64,000 nt of DNA from Anaerolineales bacterium. Its GTDB lineage: Bacteria; Chloroflexota; Anaerolineae; 4572-78; J111. The stretch is taken from the NCBI GenBank assembly GCA_015075405.1, contig JABTUK010000005.1, positions 62,001 to 126,000 on the forward strand, read 5' to 3'. Shown piece by piece: positions 50,274 to 59,150 of the stretch (positions within the stretch are counted from its first letter, which is position 1; every line of letters starts with the position of its first letter). A model generated the notes under the pieces. The model did no database searches, was not told the origin of the DNA, and saw only the letters and a list, made by a program, of their open reading frames with translations. Position numbers and translations under genes: made by a program.

Positions 50274-50777
50274 CTAGCCGCGCCTGAAGGCGCGTGACCG
50301 CTTGACATACTCTTCCGCCGAGCGGCGATTGCCTTCAATCTCTGTGGGGGTTAATTCGCGGATCACTTTGGCCGGCGCGCCCATAATCAGCGAGCCAGGT
50401 GGAAACACTTTTCCTTGCGTTAACAGGGCGCAGGCACCGACAATGCAATTCTCACCTACCACCACCCCATTGAGCAGCACCGAGCGAATGCCAATCAAGG
50501 TATTATCGCCCACCTGAGCGCCATGAATGACCGCGCCATGGCCAATCGTTGCGCCCGCGCCAACAATGACCGGAAAGCCCGGATCGGCGTGGAAAATGCA
50601 GCCTTCCTGAATGTTGGTGCGCGGGCCAATGGTCAGCGGGGCCGTATCGCCCCGTAGCGTGGCATTGAACCAAACACTGCTCTCTTCGCCCAGGGTCACA
50701 TCCCCCACAATCACCACTCCTGGCGCAATAAAAGCCGTCGGATGAATCTGTTCAGGCCGAAACTGAGTTTGGAACAA
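50274..50777 (-). CDS. Gamma-carbonic-anhydrase-like hexapeptide protein
   Basis: Left-handed beta-helix protein of 167 residues (YrdA/PaaY/CamH type). Hexapeptide turns run from VVIVGDVTLG to ENCIVGACAL; the three metal His are seen in IFHADPG and TIGHGAVIHGA. Trimeric zinc or iron enzyme with carbonic anhydrase activity in some relatives, but many members are inactive or have other roles. It reads towards mmuM. Confidence 0.9.
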   Translation of the reverse strand: MFQTQFRPEQIHPTAFIAPGVVIVGDVTLGEESSVWFNATLRGDTAPLTIGPRTNIQEGCIFHADPGFPVIVGAGATIGHGAVIHGAQVGDNTLIGIRSVLLNGVVVGENCIVGACALLTQGKVFPPGSLIMGAPAKVIRELTPTEIEGNRRSAEEYVKRSRAFRRG

Positions 50778-50798
50778 AGGTGTCTCCCTCTCCCCAGT

Positions 50799-51806
50799 TT
50801 ACCGCCTTTTATCCGCCGGCGCAACTACACCGATTCGCTCTACCTGCTGCCCCAAATCCTGCGATAACAAACGCACCGCTTCCGAAAGATTACGCAGTTG
50901 GTCGGCCAGGCGCTTGGCTTCCTCCTGGTATTTGCTCATTTGAACCTTCTGCACCCGCACCGTCTCTTCCAGCGATTGGGTGCGCCGTTCGGACTCGCCC
51001 AGCATTTGCTTGGTTTGGGCCAACACCTGGTTGAGCCGGGCGTTATCCTCTTCCCAGGTGGCGGCTCGCTGCGCTACCTCGGCCATCTCCAGCTTCTTGA
51101 CCGAATTGGCCAACTGCCTCTGTAGATGGATCAGTTGTTTTTCGCGCGCGGCCAGCACCGTCCGCATCTGGATTAGCTCTTGTTCCAATTGGGTAATTTT
51201 CATCTCGGTGGCAATATCGCGGGCGGGCGGCTTGGGAGGGCCTCCGTCTGGTGAAGGAGGGGCCGGGGTGCGGTTGGCTAACAACTGCTGCATCTGGCTA
51301 ATCTGTTTATCCCGCGAAGTCAAGGCCACCCGCATTTCAGCCAACTCTCGCTCCAACTGGGGAATACGGGCCAATTCCTCGCTGTTATCTCTGGACAGGG
51401 GGCCGGTGGTCAGCTTTCTCAAGACCGGCGGGGCCGGGGCCGCGACCGGTTTGAACGCCCGCTCCAGCGCCGCCTGCATCTCTTCAATGGTAAACGGCTT
51501 GATCAAATAATCACGCGCGCCGAGGCGGAGCGCGCGTACGGCCGTCTCTTCCGTCCCGTGAAAGGTCATCACAATGGTGGGGATATGGTTCCCTTTCTGA
51601 CGGAGCTGTTCCAGCACTTCCAGTCCGCCCAGACCGGGCAGCTTTAAGTCAGTAATAATGAGGTCGGGGGCTTCTTCCTGGGCTTTGGTCAGGCCGGTCG
51701 GCCCGTCCATAGCCGTAATAACCTCATACCCCAGTGGCTTCAGGATATTATTGGCGATGAAAACAATGTTTTCCCGCCGGTCTTCGATGATGAGAATTTT
51801 ACGCAT
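50799..51806 (-). CDS. Response regulator with long coiled-coil output
   Basis: A 335-residue protein: receiver domain at 1-118 with the acidic pocket (IIEDRREN), phosphoacceptor Asp in IITDLKLPG, Thr in IVMTFHG and Lys in YLIKPFT. After a proline-rich linker come two stretches of coiled coil (about 140-180 and 200-320), no DNA-binding domain. Output is probably through protein contacts. It is divergent from the giant TPR gene, with 293 bases between. Confidence 0.88.
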   Translation of the reverse strand: MRKILIIEDRRENIVFIANNILKPLGYEVITAMDGPTGLTKAQEEAPDLIITDLKLPGLGGLEVLEQLRQKGNHIPTIVMTFHGTEETAVRALRLGARDYLIKPFTIEEMQAALERAFKPVAAPAPPVLRKLTTGPLSRDNSEELARIPQLERELAEMRVALTSRDKQISQMQQLLANRTPAPPSPDGGPPKPPARDIATEMKITQLEQELIQMRTVLAAREKQLIHLQRQLANSVKKLEMAEVAQRAATWEEDNARLNQVLAQTKQMLGESERRTQSLEETVRVQKVQMSKYQEEAKRLADQLRNLSEAVRLLSQDLGQQVERIGVVAPADKRR

Positions 51807-52099
51807 CTGGGCCTCCCAGTCCCATGGACTCTTCCCCTTTATGCTTTATAGCACACACAACACAGCCGCCAGGCGTCTCAATCCTCCCTCCCGTTGGCTG
51901 AAAAGACGCCCGGTTTTGACATAACTACTTTACTAAACTGCCAGAGTTATGCTATAGTATGAAGGTGAAAAGGTTCGGAAATTACTTTTCATGGTACACT
52001 ATTGTTAAGCGATTGTATAGCGTACTTTGGTCATCCAGCTTAACATTTTCCCGACAAATTGATGATATTTAGCTTCATTGCCTGACAACAGGGAAGCCT
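51807..52099. other. Divergent intergenic region, promoters not resolved
   Basis: A TTGACA (51916-51921) lacks a properly spaced -10 hexamer; TATGCTATAGTATG further on could hold an extended -10 (TGCTATAGT) without a good -35. A GGGAAG site precedes the ATG at 52100. No RNA gene or repeat is seen. Confidence 0.3.
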
Positions 52100-55000
52100 A
52101 TGACGCCTCAACCATCAGCCAACAATCAGTCGGAAGAGCAGCGGACCAATTTTATTGGCCGGGTACAGGAGCAGCGCCAGTTTCGGGTTGCTCTGGCAGG
52201 GTTGGTAGCCCACCAGCGCCGCTGGCGCGATTTAGCCTACATGCAGGCCGCCGATTTTGACCCCGACCAGGCCCCCGGCGACGACTCCTACGCTCACATT
52301 TTTCTGCCGCACGGCATCGGCGGGATTGGCAAAAGCTGGCTGGCCCGGCGCTGTCTCATCCTGGCCGAAGAGCTGCCTGGCGACCCACCCATTCTGACCC
52401 TGTACGATGATGTTTCGCTGGGTTCGCCGGTGCTGGAACCCGTCCATTTGCTCGACCGCCTGGCCGCGCAGTTGGTTCAGGCCGGCTACGAAACCGAAGT
52501 GGCCCCCTATTATGAAACCCAGGGCAACCTGCCCGGCGTGGTCGAGCGGGTCAACCGCGCCCAGGCCGAAAGCCGCGAGCGGTGGGCCGACCTGCTCCAG
52601 ACCGCCCGCGGTCTATTGGCGCAAGAGACCCGTACACGCCCTCACCCCTTCGCCCCTCACCCCTCCCCGTCTACCGTCTACCGTCTACCGTCTACCGAAG
52701 ATGCGGCTATAGCCAAAGCCTACGACCTGCTGACCGAGCAGATGCAGCAGGAGGGCCGGCTCACCGCCGAGGAGTCGGCCCTGTTCCGCCAGCCCGCCTT
52801 GACTCAAACGGCCAAACTTGTTACCGGCCTCAAGCGGATTGCCCGCCGCCGCCCCATCGTCATTGCCCTGGATAACCTGGAAATTATCGTCCCCCTCGAA
52901 CCTTTTTTGCGCGACCATCTGGTGCTGCCCACCAACCACGCCCCCATTATCTGGATTTTGAGCGGGCGCTACAACCTGGCCGACGAGCGCCTGGTCGAGG
53001 TGGAGGGGGTCAAACAGGATTACAAAGGCTACCGCGACCTGCTGGGTGAAAACCCGCCGGTCGTTTGGGATATGAGCATCTTCAGCGACGCCGACCTGCG
53101 CGAATACCTGGAAGCCGAAGCCGAGCGGCGCAGCGTGCCCCTGGAGATTGACGACGCCCTGATTGATGCGGTCAAATCCACCAGCAGCGGCGTGCCTCTG
53201 GTGGTCGAGATGGTGGCCGATGCTCTGTTCAGCATGGACCGGACTGATTTTCTGCGCGACATCGTCCTGACCGACCGGGGCTTGCTGCCGGCCGGACGGC
53301 TGGAGCAAATCACCACCCGCTTCCTGCGCTACTGCATGAACCGCGAAGAAGATTTGGAGCGGGTGCAAGCCCTGGCCCTGCTGCGCAAAGGGTCGAGCGA
53401 GGCGGCCATGCAGGCCGTCTGGAACTTGCTGCCCGGCCAATCGGCCCGCGACCTATTGAGCGATTTGCGCTCGCGCTACGCCTTTGTTTTAAGCGACGGG
53501 TTGCACGACGCCGTTTACGACTTTGTCCGGCGCGAACTTCGCACCGATAAACAGCACCGCAGCCTGCGCGACCGGCTGAGCAAACGCGCCCTGACCTACT
53601 ACCAGGCCGAATGGGCCGAGCGCGAAGCCGCCGCCTCCGACGACCCCTTACTGCGGGTGCGCGACCCCCACTGGCAGCGCACCGTGCGCGATTTGCTCAA
53701 CGCCCTGCTCTGGTACGACCCCGACGAGGCCATCCAATTTTTGCTGCCCCGTTTTGTCGAGGGGCTGGGCTTTGACCGTCCCTTTGCCGAAGGACTGCTC
53801 ATCCAGGCCGAAGAATTTTTGGGCGATGCCGCCCTGCCGCTGAGCCGTTCCGCCGCCAATTTGCTGCACCAACTGCGGACCGGCCTCAAAGACATCGGTC
53901 CCTTCGATGAGCCGGGCGAGGCCGTCGGGCGGATGGTGGACAAATTACTGCAAACCGCCGAACTGGCCCCGCTCCATCTGAGTATCCTGCACCGCTGGCA
54001 GGGCGACTGGTTATTGCAAGCCGGGCGCTACCCAGAGAGCCTCAAAGCTTACCTGGCCGCCGAAGCCAATCTACCCCCCTCTCTTCACCCTCCCCTAGCA
54101 GGGGGGGGCCGGGGGGGGGTGGCGCGGCAGTTGGGCCAGGGATTTTACCAACTCAGCAGCATCTTCCTCTGGCCCCACTCGGCCCTGGAAACCGTGCCCT
54201 CCGAGCCAGGTTTGCAGGCGGCTCAGCGCGCCGTCGCCCTCGACCCCGACAACGGCGATGCCTGGTTCAACCTGGGCGCAGCCCTGGATTACCTGGAACG
54301 CGAGGCTGAGGCGGTCGAGGCTTACCAGCGAGCCATCGAACTGGAACCACGCCCGCCGGCCTACAACGGCCTGGGCGATGTTTATACCGCCCTGGGCCGC
54401 TACGACGAGGCCATGGCCGCCTACGAACAGGCCCTGGCCTTGAACCCCAACTATCCCTGGCCCTACCACAACCTGGGCCTGCTGTACGAGCACCGCGGCG
54501 ACTACGCGGCGGCCATCCCGCTCTACCAGCAGGCGTTGGAGCGGCATCAGCGCGACAAGGATAAAGCTGTCACCTGGGACAACCTGGGCAATGTTTACGC
54601 CGCGCAGGGCGAGACCGACGAGGCCATGGCCGCCTATCGCTGGGCCAGTGTGCTCAACCCCAGTTACGCCCCGCCCTGGCACGGCCTGGGCGACGTCTAC
54701 AGCGCCCTGGGCCGCGACGACGAGGCCATCAAAGCCTACCGCCAGGCTATTGCCCTTGACCCCGCCGCAGCCTGGCCCTACAACAACCTGGCCCTGGTTT
54801 ACGAACGGCGCGGCGAATACCAGCAGGCCATCGGCCTCTACCGCGAGGCGCTGGAGCGCCACCAAGATGACGCGGGCCGCGCCGTTTCCTGGCGCAACCT
54901 GGGCGACGTGTACCTGGCCCTCAGCCGCACCGACGAGGCCATCGCCGCCTACTTACGGGCCAGCCAGCTTGACCCGCAGGACCCTCGCCCGCATTACAGC

Positions 55001-58000
55001 CTGGGCGAGGTCTACCGAGTTTTGGGCCGCACTGATGAGGCGATTGCCGCTTATAATCGGGCGGTCGCCCTTGACCCGGCTTACGCCCCGGCTCACACCG
55101 GCCTGGGTCATATCTACACCCAAACCGGCCGCCCCGACGAGGCCATTGCCGCTTATTGCCGCGTCATCGAACTGACCCCGGAGAGTCCCGGCGCTTACAA
55201 CAACCTCGGTTTTATCTACACTCAGCAGGGCGACTACGAGCCAGCTATCGCTGCTTTCCGGCAGGCGTTGGAACGGCAGCAGCGCGACCAGGATAAAGCC
55301 GTTTCCTGGCACAACCTGGGCCGGGTGTACGAGGCGGTCGGCAACGACGCCGAGGCCATTGCGGCCTATCAACAGGCTAACCAGCTCCATCCGGCCTACC
55401 CCTGGCCCTACCACAACCTGGGCCTGCTTTACCAGCGCCAGGGTAATTTCGAGGCCGCGCTGACGGCCTTTCGTCAGGCCGCCGACCGCCACAGCGACAA
55501 AGAGGCCAAAGCCGCCGCCTGGAATGAGGTGGGGGATGTCCAGCGGAGCCTGGAACGCCGGGCGGAGGCGCTCGACGCCTATCGCCGGGCGACGGAACTT
55601 GACCCCACCTTTGCCTTGCCCTGGAACAGCCTGGGCGACCTGCACCGGGCTGAGGGTCACATTGCCGAAGCAGAGACAGCCTACCGGCGGGCCAACCAAC
55701 TCGACCCGGCGCTGGCCTGGCCCTACCACAACCTGGGGCTAATCGAAGCCGGGCGGGGCCATTTTGAGGCAGCGGTTTCACTGTATCAGCAAGCCCTGCC
55801 CCGCCATACCTCTGATGAAGACCGGGCCGAGACTTGGAACCGGCTGGGCGAAGCTTACGCCGCCCTGGGCCGCGGGGGCGAGGCCGAGCCGGCCTATCGC
55901 CAGGCTGCGGCATTGAACCCGGCCTCACCCTGGCCCTACCACAACCTGGGCTTGCTGTACGAAGCCCAGGACAATCTCCCCGCCGCCCTGGCCGCTTTCG
56001 AGGCGGCGCTGGCCCGCCACCCGCAAGACCGCGACCGGGCCGTAGCCTGGAACCACCTCGGCCATACCTATGAGCGGCTGGACCGCACCGAGGAAGCCAT
56101 CAACGCTTATAAACAGGCCACCCGGCTCGACCCGGCTTACGCGCCGCCCTGGAGCGGGCTGGGCGATGTCTATCGCGGCCTGGGGCGGCAGGAAGAGGCG
56201 ATGGCCGCCTATCGCCAGGCCATCACGTTGGACCCGGCGGCGGCCTGGCCCTACCATCACCTGGGCTGGCTGCACCAGCAGCGCGGCGAAATCGAGCCGG
56301 CCATTGCCCGCTACGAGCAAGCCCTGGAACGGCATCCAACCGAGCCGGCCCAGGCAGTCACCTGGCATCAACTGGGCCAGATTTATTTTGGGCTGGACCG
56401 CCACCAGGAAGCCATCAGAGCCTTCCGCCAGGCTGGGGCGCTCGACCCGACTTTTGCCCGGCCCTGGCATCACCTGGGCGACACCTATAATGCGCTCAAC
56501 CGGCGCGACCAGGCGATCAACGCCTACCAGCGGGCCAGCGAACTCGACCCGAATTATGCCCCCACCTGGTCGAGCCTGGGCGATTTGTACGAGGCGCTGG
56601 GCCGCCATAACGACGCCATTAAGGCGTATCGCCGGGCCATCGAGTTAGACCCGGCCCGCGCCTGGGATTATCACCACCTGGGGGCTATTTTTGAGGCGCG
56701 GGGCGACTATCCCATGGCCCTCAGCTATTACCAGCAAGCCGCCGAGCATCACACCGTTGACCACGACCGCGCCCTGGCCTGGAACAGCCTGGGTGATGTC
56801 TACCGGGCGCTGCGCCGGCCTGACCAAGCATTGGCGGCTTACCAGCGAGCCAGCAGCTTTGACCCAACCTATCCCTGGCCGTATCACCACTTGGGGCTGC
56901 TGTACGAGCAGCGCGGCGAAACCGAAGCCGCCCTGGCCGCCTACCAGCAGGCCATCACTCATCACCGGGGCGACCGGGAGCGGGCCGAACTGTGGGAGCG
57001 GGTAGGCCGGCTCTACCAGCAGACAGGCCGCTACGAGCAGGCGGTGACGGCCTATCGCGCTGTGACCCGGCTGGACCCGCAGAACGCGGCCCCCTGGAGC
57101 AGCCTGGGCGAGGTCTACCGGGCGCTGAACCGGCCCGAAGATGCCATTGCCGCCTATCGCCGGGCGGTCAAGCTGGCTCCCAAGCTGGCCTGGCCTTACC
57201 ATCACCTGGGTGAACTTTACGCCGAGCGCGGTGAGGTCGAGTCGGCCCTGACTCACTATCAGGAGGCCATCAGTCGCCACCGCCACGACCCCGACCGGGC
57301 GGCGGCCTGGCAGCAGGTCGGCCATCTTTACACGGGCTTAAATCAGCCCGAAGCGGCCTTGGAAGCTTACCAACAGGCCACCCACTTTGACCCCAAGGCG
57401 GCTTTGCCCTGGCAAAGCCTCGGCGAGGTGTATCGCACCCTTAATCGCACCGAGGAGGCGGTCAAAGCCTACCAGCAGGCCATCGCGTTGGACCCCAGCC
57501 TGGCCTGGCCCTACCACCGCTTGGGCGAAATTTACCAGGAGAGCGAAGAGTATCACCAGGCGGTCAGTTATTACCGCCAGGCAGTGGAGCGACATCCGGC
57601 TGACCGGGACCGGGCGCGGGCCTGGTACGGTCTGGGCAATGTGTACGATGATTTAAATGAACCCAGGGCGGCCAGCGACGCTTACCAGCAGGCCATCAAG
57701 TTCGACCCAACCTTTGCCTGGCCCTACCACCGGCTGGGCCTGATTTACGAAGCGCACGGCGACTACGGCGCCGCCGAAACGTATTATCGCCAGGCCATCG
57801 AGCGGCGCCAGCCCGACGACTCCGGGCGGGCCGTCACCTGGCATCATCTGGGAAACACCTGCATCGCTCGCGGCGACCTGGAAGCGGCCCTGGAAGCTTA
57901 CCGGCAGGCCGGGACGATTGATCCCGCTTACGCTTTGCCCTGGAACAGCCTGGGCGACGTATACACGGCCCTGGGCCGCCACGATGAGGCCATTGCCGCT

Positions 58001-59116
58001 TACCAGCAGTCGGCCAGGCTGGATACGGCTTATGTGCTGCCCTGGAGCGGGCTGGGCAATGTGTACGCCACGCTGGGCCGCTACCCGGAGGCGGTGAACG
58101 CCTACGAGCACGCCCTAACCCTGGACCCGGCGGCAGCCTGGCTGTATAAAAACCTGGGACTGGTCTACGAGCGGCAGAACAATTACGAGGCGGCGCTGCG
58201 CTATTACCAACAGGCCATCGAACACCGCGGGGCCGGCGAGTCGAACCGGGACCAGGCAGTGTTGTATTACTGTCTGGGCAATGTCTACCGGGTGCTGGGC
58301 CGCTACAACGAGGCGGTTGACGCCCAGCAAACGGCGCTCAAACTCGACCCGACCTTTGCCCTGCCCTGGAACAGCCTGGGCGGAATTTACAGCGCCCAGA
58401 ATCGAACGATGGAGGCAGTAGGGGCCTATGAACGGGCGATTGCGGTGGACTCGGCCTACGCCTGGCCATACCACAACCTGGGCTTGATTTACGAGAGCCA
58501 AGAAAAATACGAGCAGGCGCTGCCAATGTACGAGCAGGCGATTGTCCGCCACACGAATGATAAGGACCGGGCCATGTCGTGGCACAACCTGGGCAACCTT
58601 TATACTACCCTGGGCCACTACGAGCGAGCGATTGTGGTTTACCGGCGGGTGATCGAACTGGACCCAACGCTGGCCCTGCCCTGGAACAGCCTGGGCGATC
58701 TTTACGATGATCTCAAGCAGCCCGACCAGGCCATTGCCGCCTACCGTCAGGCCATCGAACTGGCCCCTGATTATGCCTGGCCTTACAACAACCTCGGCCT
58801 GGTCTATGAAAAACTGGGCGATTACGACCAGGCCATCACCCTCTACCGCCAGGTGATCGAACAGTTGCCCGGCCCCACCACCGATCAAGCCGTCTCCTGG
58901 ACTAACCTGGGCAACATTTACAACGCCTTGAACCAGCCGGAGCAGGCCATTGCCGCCTACCAGCACGCCATCGAGGTGGACCCGGCCTACACCTGGCCCT
59001 ACCACAACCTCGGCGCCATTTACGAGCAGCGCGGCGAGCGCGACCTGGCCCTGGCCCTGTATGAACAGGCCACCCACCAGCACAAGCGCCGGTCGTTTCA
59101 GCTTCAGCTGAAGTGA
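52100..59116 (+). CDS. Giant STAND-type NTPase with 46 TPR repeats
   Basis: A 2338-residue protein. Residues 15-35 (NFIGRVQEQRQF) open a STAND NTPase; the P-loop is GIGGIGKS at 72-79 and a Walker B strand reads PIVIALDNLEI. No effector domain precedes it. From about residue 713 to the end I count some 46 TPRs, arranged as 16 longer units (about 39 residues, WPYHNLGLxYE...) each followed by one to three 34-residue units (WNSLGDVYxALGR...). Two repeat-derived inserts (near residues 176-200 and 655-675) keep the frame. It is probably a ligand-triggered scaffold; the signal is unknown. Confidence 0.9.
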   Translation: MTPQPSANNQSEEQRTNFIGRVQEQRQFRVALAGLVAHQRRWRDLAYMQAADFDPDQAPGDDSYAHIFLPHGIGGIGKSWLARRCLILAEELPGDPPILTLYDDVSLGSPVLEPVHLLDRLAAQLVQAGYETEVAPYYETQGNLPGVVERVNRAQAESRERWADLLQTARGLLAQETRTRPHPFAPHPSPSTVYRLPSTEDAAIAKAYDLLTEQMQQEGRLTAEESALFRQPALTQTAKLVTGLKRIARRRPIVIALDNLEIIVPLEPFLRDHLVLPTNHAPIIWILSGRYNLADERLVEVEGVKQDYKGYRDLLGENPPVVWDMSIFSDADLREYLEAEAERRSVPLEIDDALIDAVKSTSSGVPLVVEMVADALFSMDRTDFLRDIVLTDRGLLPAGRLEQITTRFLRYCMNREEDLERVQALALLRKGSSEAAMQAVWNLLPGQSARDLLSDLRSRYAFVLSDGLHDAVYDFVRRELRTDKQHRSLRDRLSKRALTYYQAEWAEREAAASDDPLLRVRDPHWQRTVRDLLNALLWYDPDEAIQFLLPRFVEGLGFDRPFAEGLLIQAEEFLGDAALPLSRSAANLLHQLRTGLKDIGPFDEPGEAVGRMVDKLLQTAELAPLHLSILHRWQGDWLLQAGRYPESLKAYLAAEANLPPSLHPPLAGGGRGGVARQLGQGFYQLSSIFLWPHSALETVPSEPGLQAAQRAVALDPDNGDAWFNLGAALDYLEREAEAVEAYQRAIELEPRPPAYNGLGDVYTALGRYDEAMAAYEQALALNPNYPWPYHNLGLLYEHRGDYAAAIPLYQQALERHQRDKDKAVTWDNLGNVYAAQGETDEAMAAYRWASVLNPSYAPPWHGLGDVYSALGRDDEAIKAYRQAIALDPAAAWPYNNLALVYERRGEYQQAIGLYREALERHQDDAGRAVSWRNLGDVYLALSRTDEAIAAYLRASQLDPQDPRPHYSLGEVYRVLGRTDEAIAAYNRAVALDPAYAPAHTGLGHIYTQTGRPDEAIAAYCRVIELTPESPGAYNNLGFIYTQQGDYEPAIAAFRQALERQQRDQDKAVSWHNLGRVYEAVGNDAEAIAAYQQANQLHPAYPWPYHNLGLLYQRQGNFEAALTAFRQAADRHSDKEAKAAAWNEVGDVQRSLERRAEALDAYRRATELDPTFALPWNSLGDLHRAEGHIAEAETAYRRANQLDPALAWPYHNLGLIEAGRGHFEAAVSLYQQALPRHTSDEDRAETWNRLGEAYAALGRGGEAEPAYRQAAALNPASPWPYHNLGLLYEAQDNLPAALAAFEAALARHPQDRDRAVAWNHLGHTYERLDRTEEAINAYKQATRLDPAYAPPWSGLGDVYRGLGRQEEAMAAYRQAITLDPAAAWPYHHLGWLHQQRGEIEPAIARYEQALERHPTEPAQAVTWHQLGQIYFGLDRHQEAIRAFRQAGALDPTFARPWHHLGDTYNALNRRDQAINAYQRASELDPNYAPTWSSLGDLYEALGRHNDAIKAYRRAIELDPARAWDYHHLGAIFEARGDYPMALSYYQQAAEHHTVDHDRALAWNSLGDVYRALRRPDQALAAYQRASSFDPTYPWPYHHLGLLYEQRGETEAALAAYQQAITHHRGDRERAELWERVGRLYQQTGRYEQAVTAYRAVTRLDPQNAAPWSSLGEVYRALNRPEDAIAAYRRAVKLAPKLAWPYHHLGELYAERGEVESALTHYQEAISRHRHDPDRAAAWQQVGHLYTGLNQPEAALEAYQQATHFDPKAALPWQSLGEVYRTLNRTEEAVKAYQQAIALDPSLAWPYHRLGEIYQESEEYHQAVSYYRQAVERHPADRDRARAWYGLGNVYDDLNEPRAASDAYQQAIKFDPTFAWPYHRLGLIYEAHGDYGAAETYYRQAIERRQPDDSGRAVTWHHLGNTCIARGDLEAALEAYRQAGTIDPAYALPWNSLGDVYTALGRHDEAIAAYQQSARLDTAYVLPWSGLGNVYATLGRYPEAVNAYEHALTLDPAAAWLYKNLGLVYERQNNYEAALRYYQQAIEHRGAGESNRDQAVLYYCLGNVYRVLGRYNEAVDAQQTALKLDPTFALPWNSLGGIYSAQNRTMEAVGAYERAIAVDSAYAWPYHNLGLIYESQEKYEQALPMYEQAIVRHTNDKDRAMSWHNLGNLYTTLGHYERAIVVYRRVIELDPTLALPWNSLGDLYDDLKQPDQAIAAYRQAIELAPDYAWPYNNLGLVYEKLGDYDQAITLYRQVIEQLPGPTTDQAVSWTNLGNIYNALNQPEQAIAAYQHAIEVDPAYTWPYHNLGAIYEQRGERDLALALYEQATHQHKRRSFQLQLK
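52667..52697. repeat. Four tandem heptamers inside the TPR gene
   Basis: CCGTCTA four times plus CCG. Translated as STVYRLPST, i.e. one full 7-residue period, in a loop between the P-loop region and Walker B. The flanking CCCCTTCGCCCCTCACCCCT is also low-complexity. Confidence 0.85.
54072..54122. repeat. C/G-run hairpin inside the TPR gene
   Basis: CCCTCCCCTAGCAGGGGGGG followed by a second G run; C-rich and G-rich arms can pair. It codes a Pro/Gly-rich linker (PPSLHPPLAGGGRGG) just before the TPR array. Confidence 0.65.
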
Positions 59117-59150
59117 GCCAGGCAGCCCATCAAGCATAGGACAACAAAAA

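Noticed and set aside
51916..51921. TTGACA as the -35 of the TPR gene promoter
   Set aside because: No -10-like hexamer at 16-18 bases; the better TATAGT is more than 30 bases away.
53599..59137. Several long minus-strand frames opposite the TPR gene
   Set aside because: They arise from the repetitive G+C-rich codon pattern of the TPR array; no ribosome-binding sites or recognisable domains.
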